Of a stretch of 5,279 bases of DNA, positions 5,064 through 5,279 are shown piece after piece; positions within the stretch are counted from its first letter, which is position 1, and every line of letters starts with the position of its first letter. This stretch comes from DATFWK01 sp035259345 (GTDB lineage Bacteria > Actinomycetota > Thermoleophilia > Miltoncostaeales > Miltoncostaeaceae), in assembly GCA_035259345.1 (NCBI GenBank), contig DATFWK010000200.1, positions 1 to 5,279 of the forward strand, given 5' to 3'. The notes below the pieces were generated by a model. The model saw nothing but the letters and a program-made list of their open reading frames with translations, ran no database searches and was not told the DNA's origin. The translations under genes and the position numbers were made by a program.

Positions 5064-5279
5064 CTACCGCCGGGCGTTGGCGGTGTTCAGGGCCACCGCC
5101 GCGCGAACGAGGGCCTTCAGCGCCTCCTCGTCGATCGCCTCGCCCTCGTGGAAGTCGATGGCGCGACGCGTGTTCCCCTCGAGGCTGGAGTTGAAGAGGC
5201 CCGACGGGTCCTCCAGCGATGCCCCCTTGGCGAAGGTCATCTTCACGGCGCTCTTGTACGTCTCGCCCGTGCAGATGAT
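5064..5279 (-). CDS. DUF1801 domain protein, C-terminal part (5' end beyond window)
   Basis: The open frame enters from the right edge and ends at TAG 5066-5064, giving 71 visible residues: IICTGETYKSAVKMTFAKG, then ASLEDPSGLFNSSLEGNTRRAIDFHEGEAIDEEALKALVRAAVALN in consecutive parts. The FAKGASLEDP, GLFNSSLEGNTRRAID and ALVRAAVALN stretches match, from memory, the C-terminal half of DUF1801 (YdhG-like) proteins, which share a frataxin/YjbR-like fold and lack a settled function. A GTG at 5246-5244 could be mistaken for the start, but the family-like sequence continues upstream of it (CTGETYKSAVK), so the gene is simply truncated by the window. It lies on the same strand as prpE, 82 bases upstream, separated by a strong hairpin, so cotranscription is uncertain. 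Confidence 0.8.
   Translation of the reverse strand: MICTGETYKSAVKMTFAKGASLEDPSGLFNSSLEGNTRRAIDFHEGEAIDEEALKALVRAAVALNTANARR

Noticed and set aside
3122..5194. A 690-codon plus-strand open frame opposite prpE
   Set aside because: It is antisense to a clearly recognised prpE. Its product is a low-complexity Arg/Asp/Val-rich sequence typical of a mirror frame in GC-rich DNA, with no domain or ribosome binding site.
1..5279. Defence island, prophage, transposon or CRISPR content
   Set aside because: No integrase, transposase, phage, toxin-antitoxin or nuclease motifs, no array-like repeats and no shift in base composition were seen.

Overview
This is a gene-dense, very GC-rich bacterial window with strong codon preference for G/C in third positions, frequent GTG starts and clear GGAGG-type ribosome binding sites. 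The protein flavour suggests a high-GC soil bacterium: an L,D-transpeptidase with an N-terminal GerMN domain, a family-3 solute-binding protein with an unpaired pair of cysteines, DUF4396, DUF1801 and an NTF2-like enzyme. Actinomycetota (perhaps Thermoleophilia-like) is my first guess and Chloroflexota a second. That placement is inference only, because there is no rRNA or other phylogenetic marker here.

Layout, left to right. (1) 1-118, minus: 5' end of an NTF2/SnoaL-like gene that runs off the left edge. (2) 224-445, plus: a 73-residue protein with a histidine-rich N-terminal tail and one membrane helix. (3) 467-931, minus: a DUF4396 membrane protein with a His-rich C-terminus, convergent with (2). 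Its start region carries a perfect 21-nt palindrome that looks like a CsoR/RcnR-type metal-responsive operator. (4) 1020-2228, plus: secreted GerMN + peptidoglycan-binding + YkuD L,D-transpeptidase. (5) 2225-3040, plus: secreted family-3 solute-binding protein, overlapping (4) by 4 bases. (6) 3056-4981, minus: complete propionyl-CoA synthetase (prpE), convergent with (5). (7) 5064-5279, minus: 3' part of a DUF1801 gene that enters from the right edge.

How the genes relate. Genes 4 and 5 form a probable translationally coupled pair acting outside the cytoplasmic membrane; no permease or ATPase is present, so the binding protein is an orphan here. Genes 2 and 3 may share a metal-related theme (His-rich tails plus the operator), but this is suggestive only. 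prpE activates propionate to propionyl-CoA and stands alone, without methylcitrate-cycle genes beside it. The longest stretch without coding sequence is the divergent 932 to about 1118 region, which holds the operator, a candidate promoter for gene 4, a long palindrome and a ribosome binding site that precedes ATC codons rather than a conventional start. I see no rRNA, tRNA, CRISPR, insertion sequence or phage gene. The window is mostly ordinary chromosome and I found no convincing undescribed multi-gene system; the most interesting points are the operator/leaderless-start arrangement, the start-codon puzzle of the transpeptidase, and the possible dual start of the His-rich protein.
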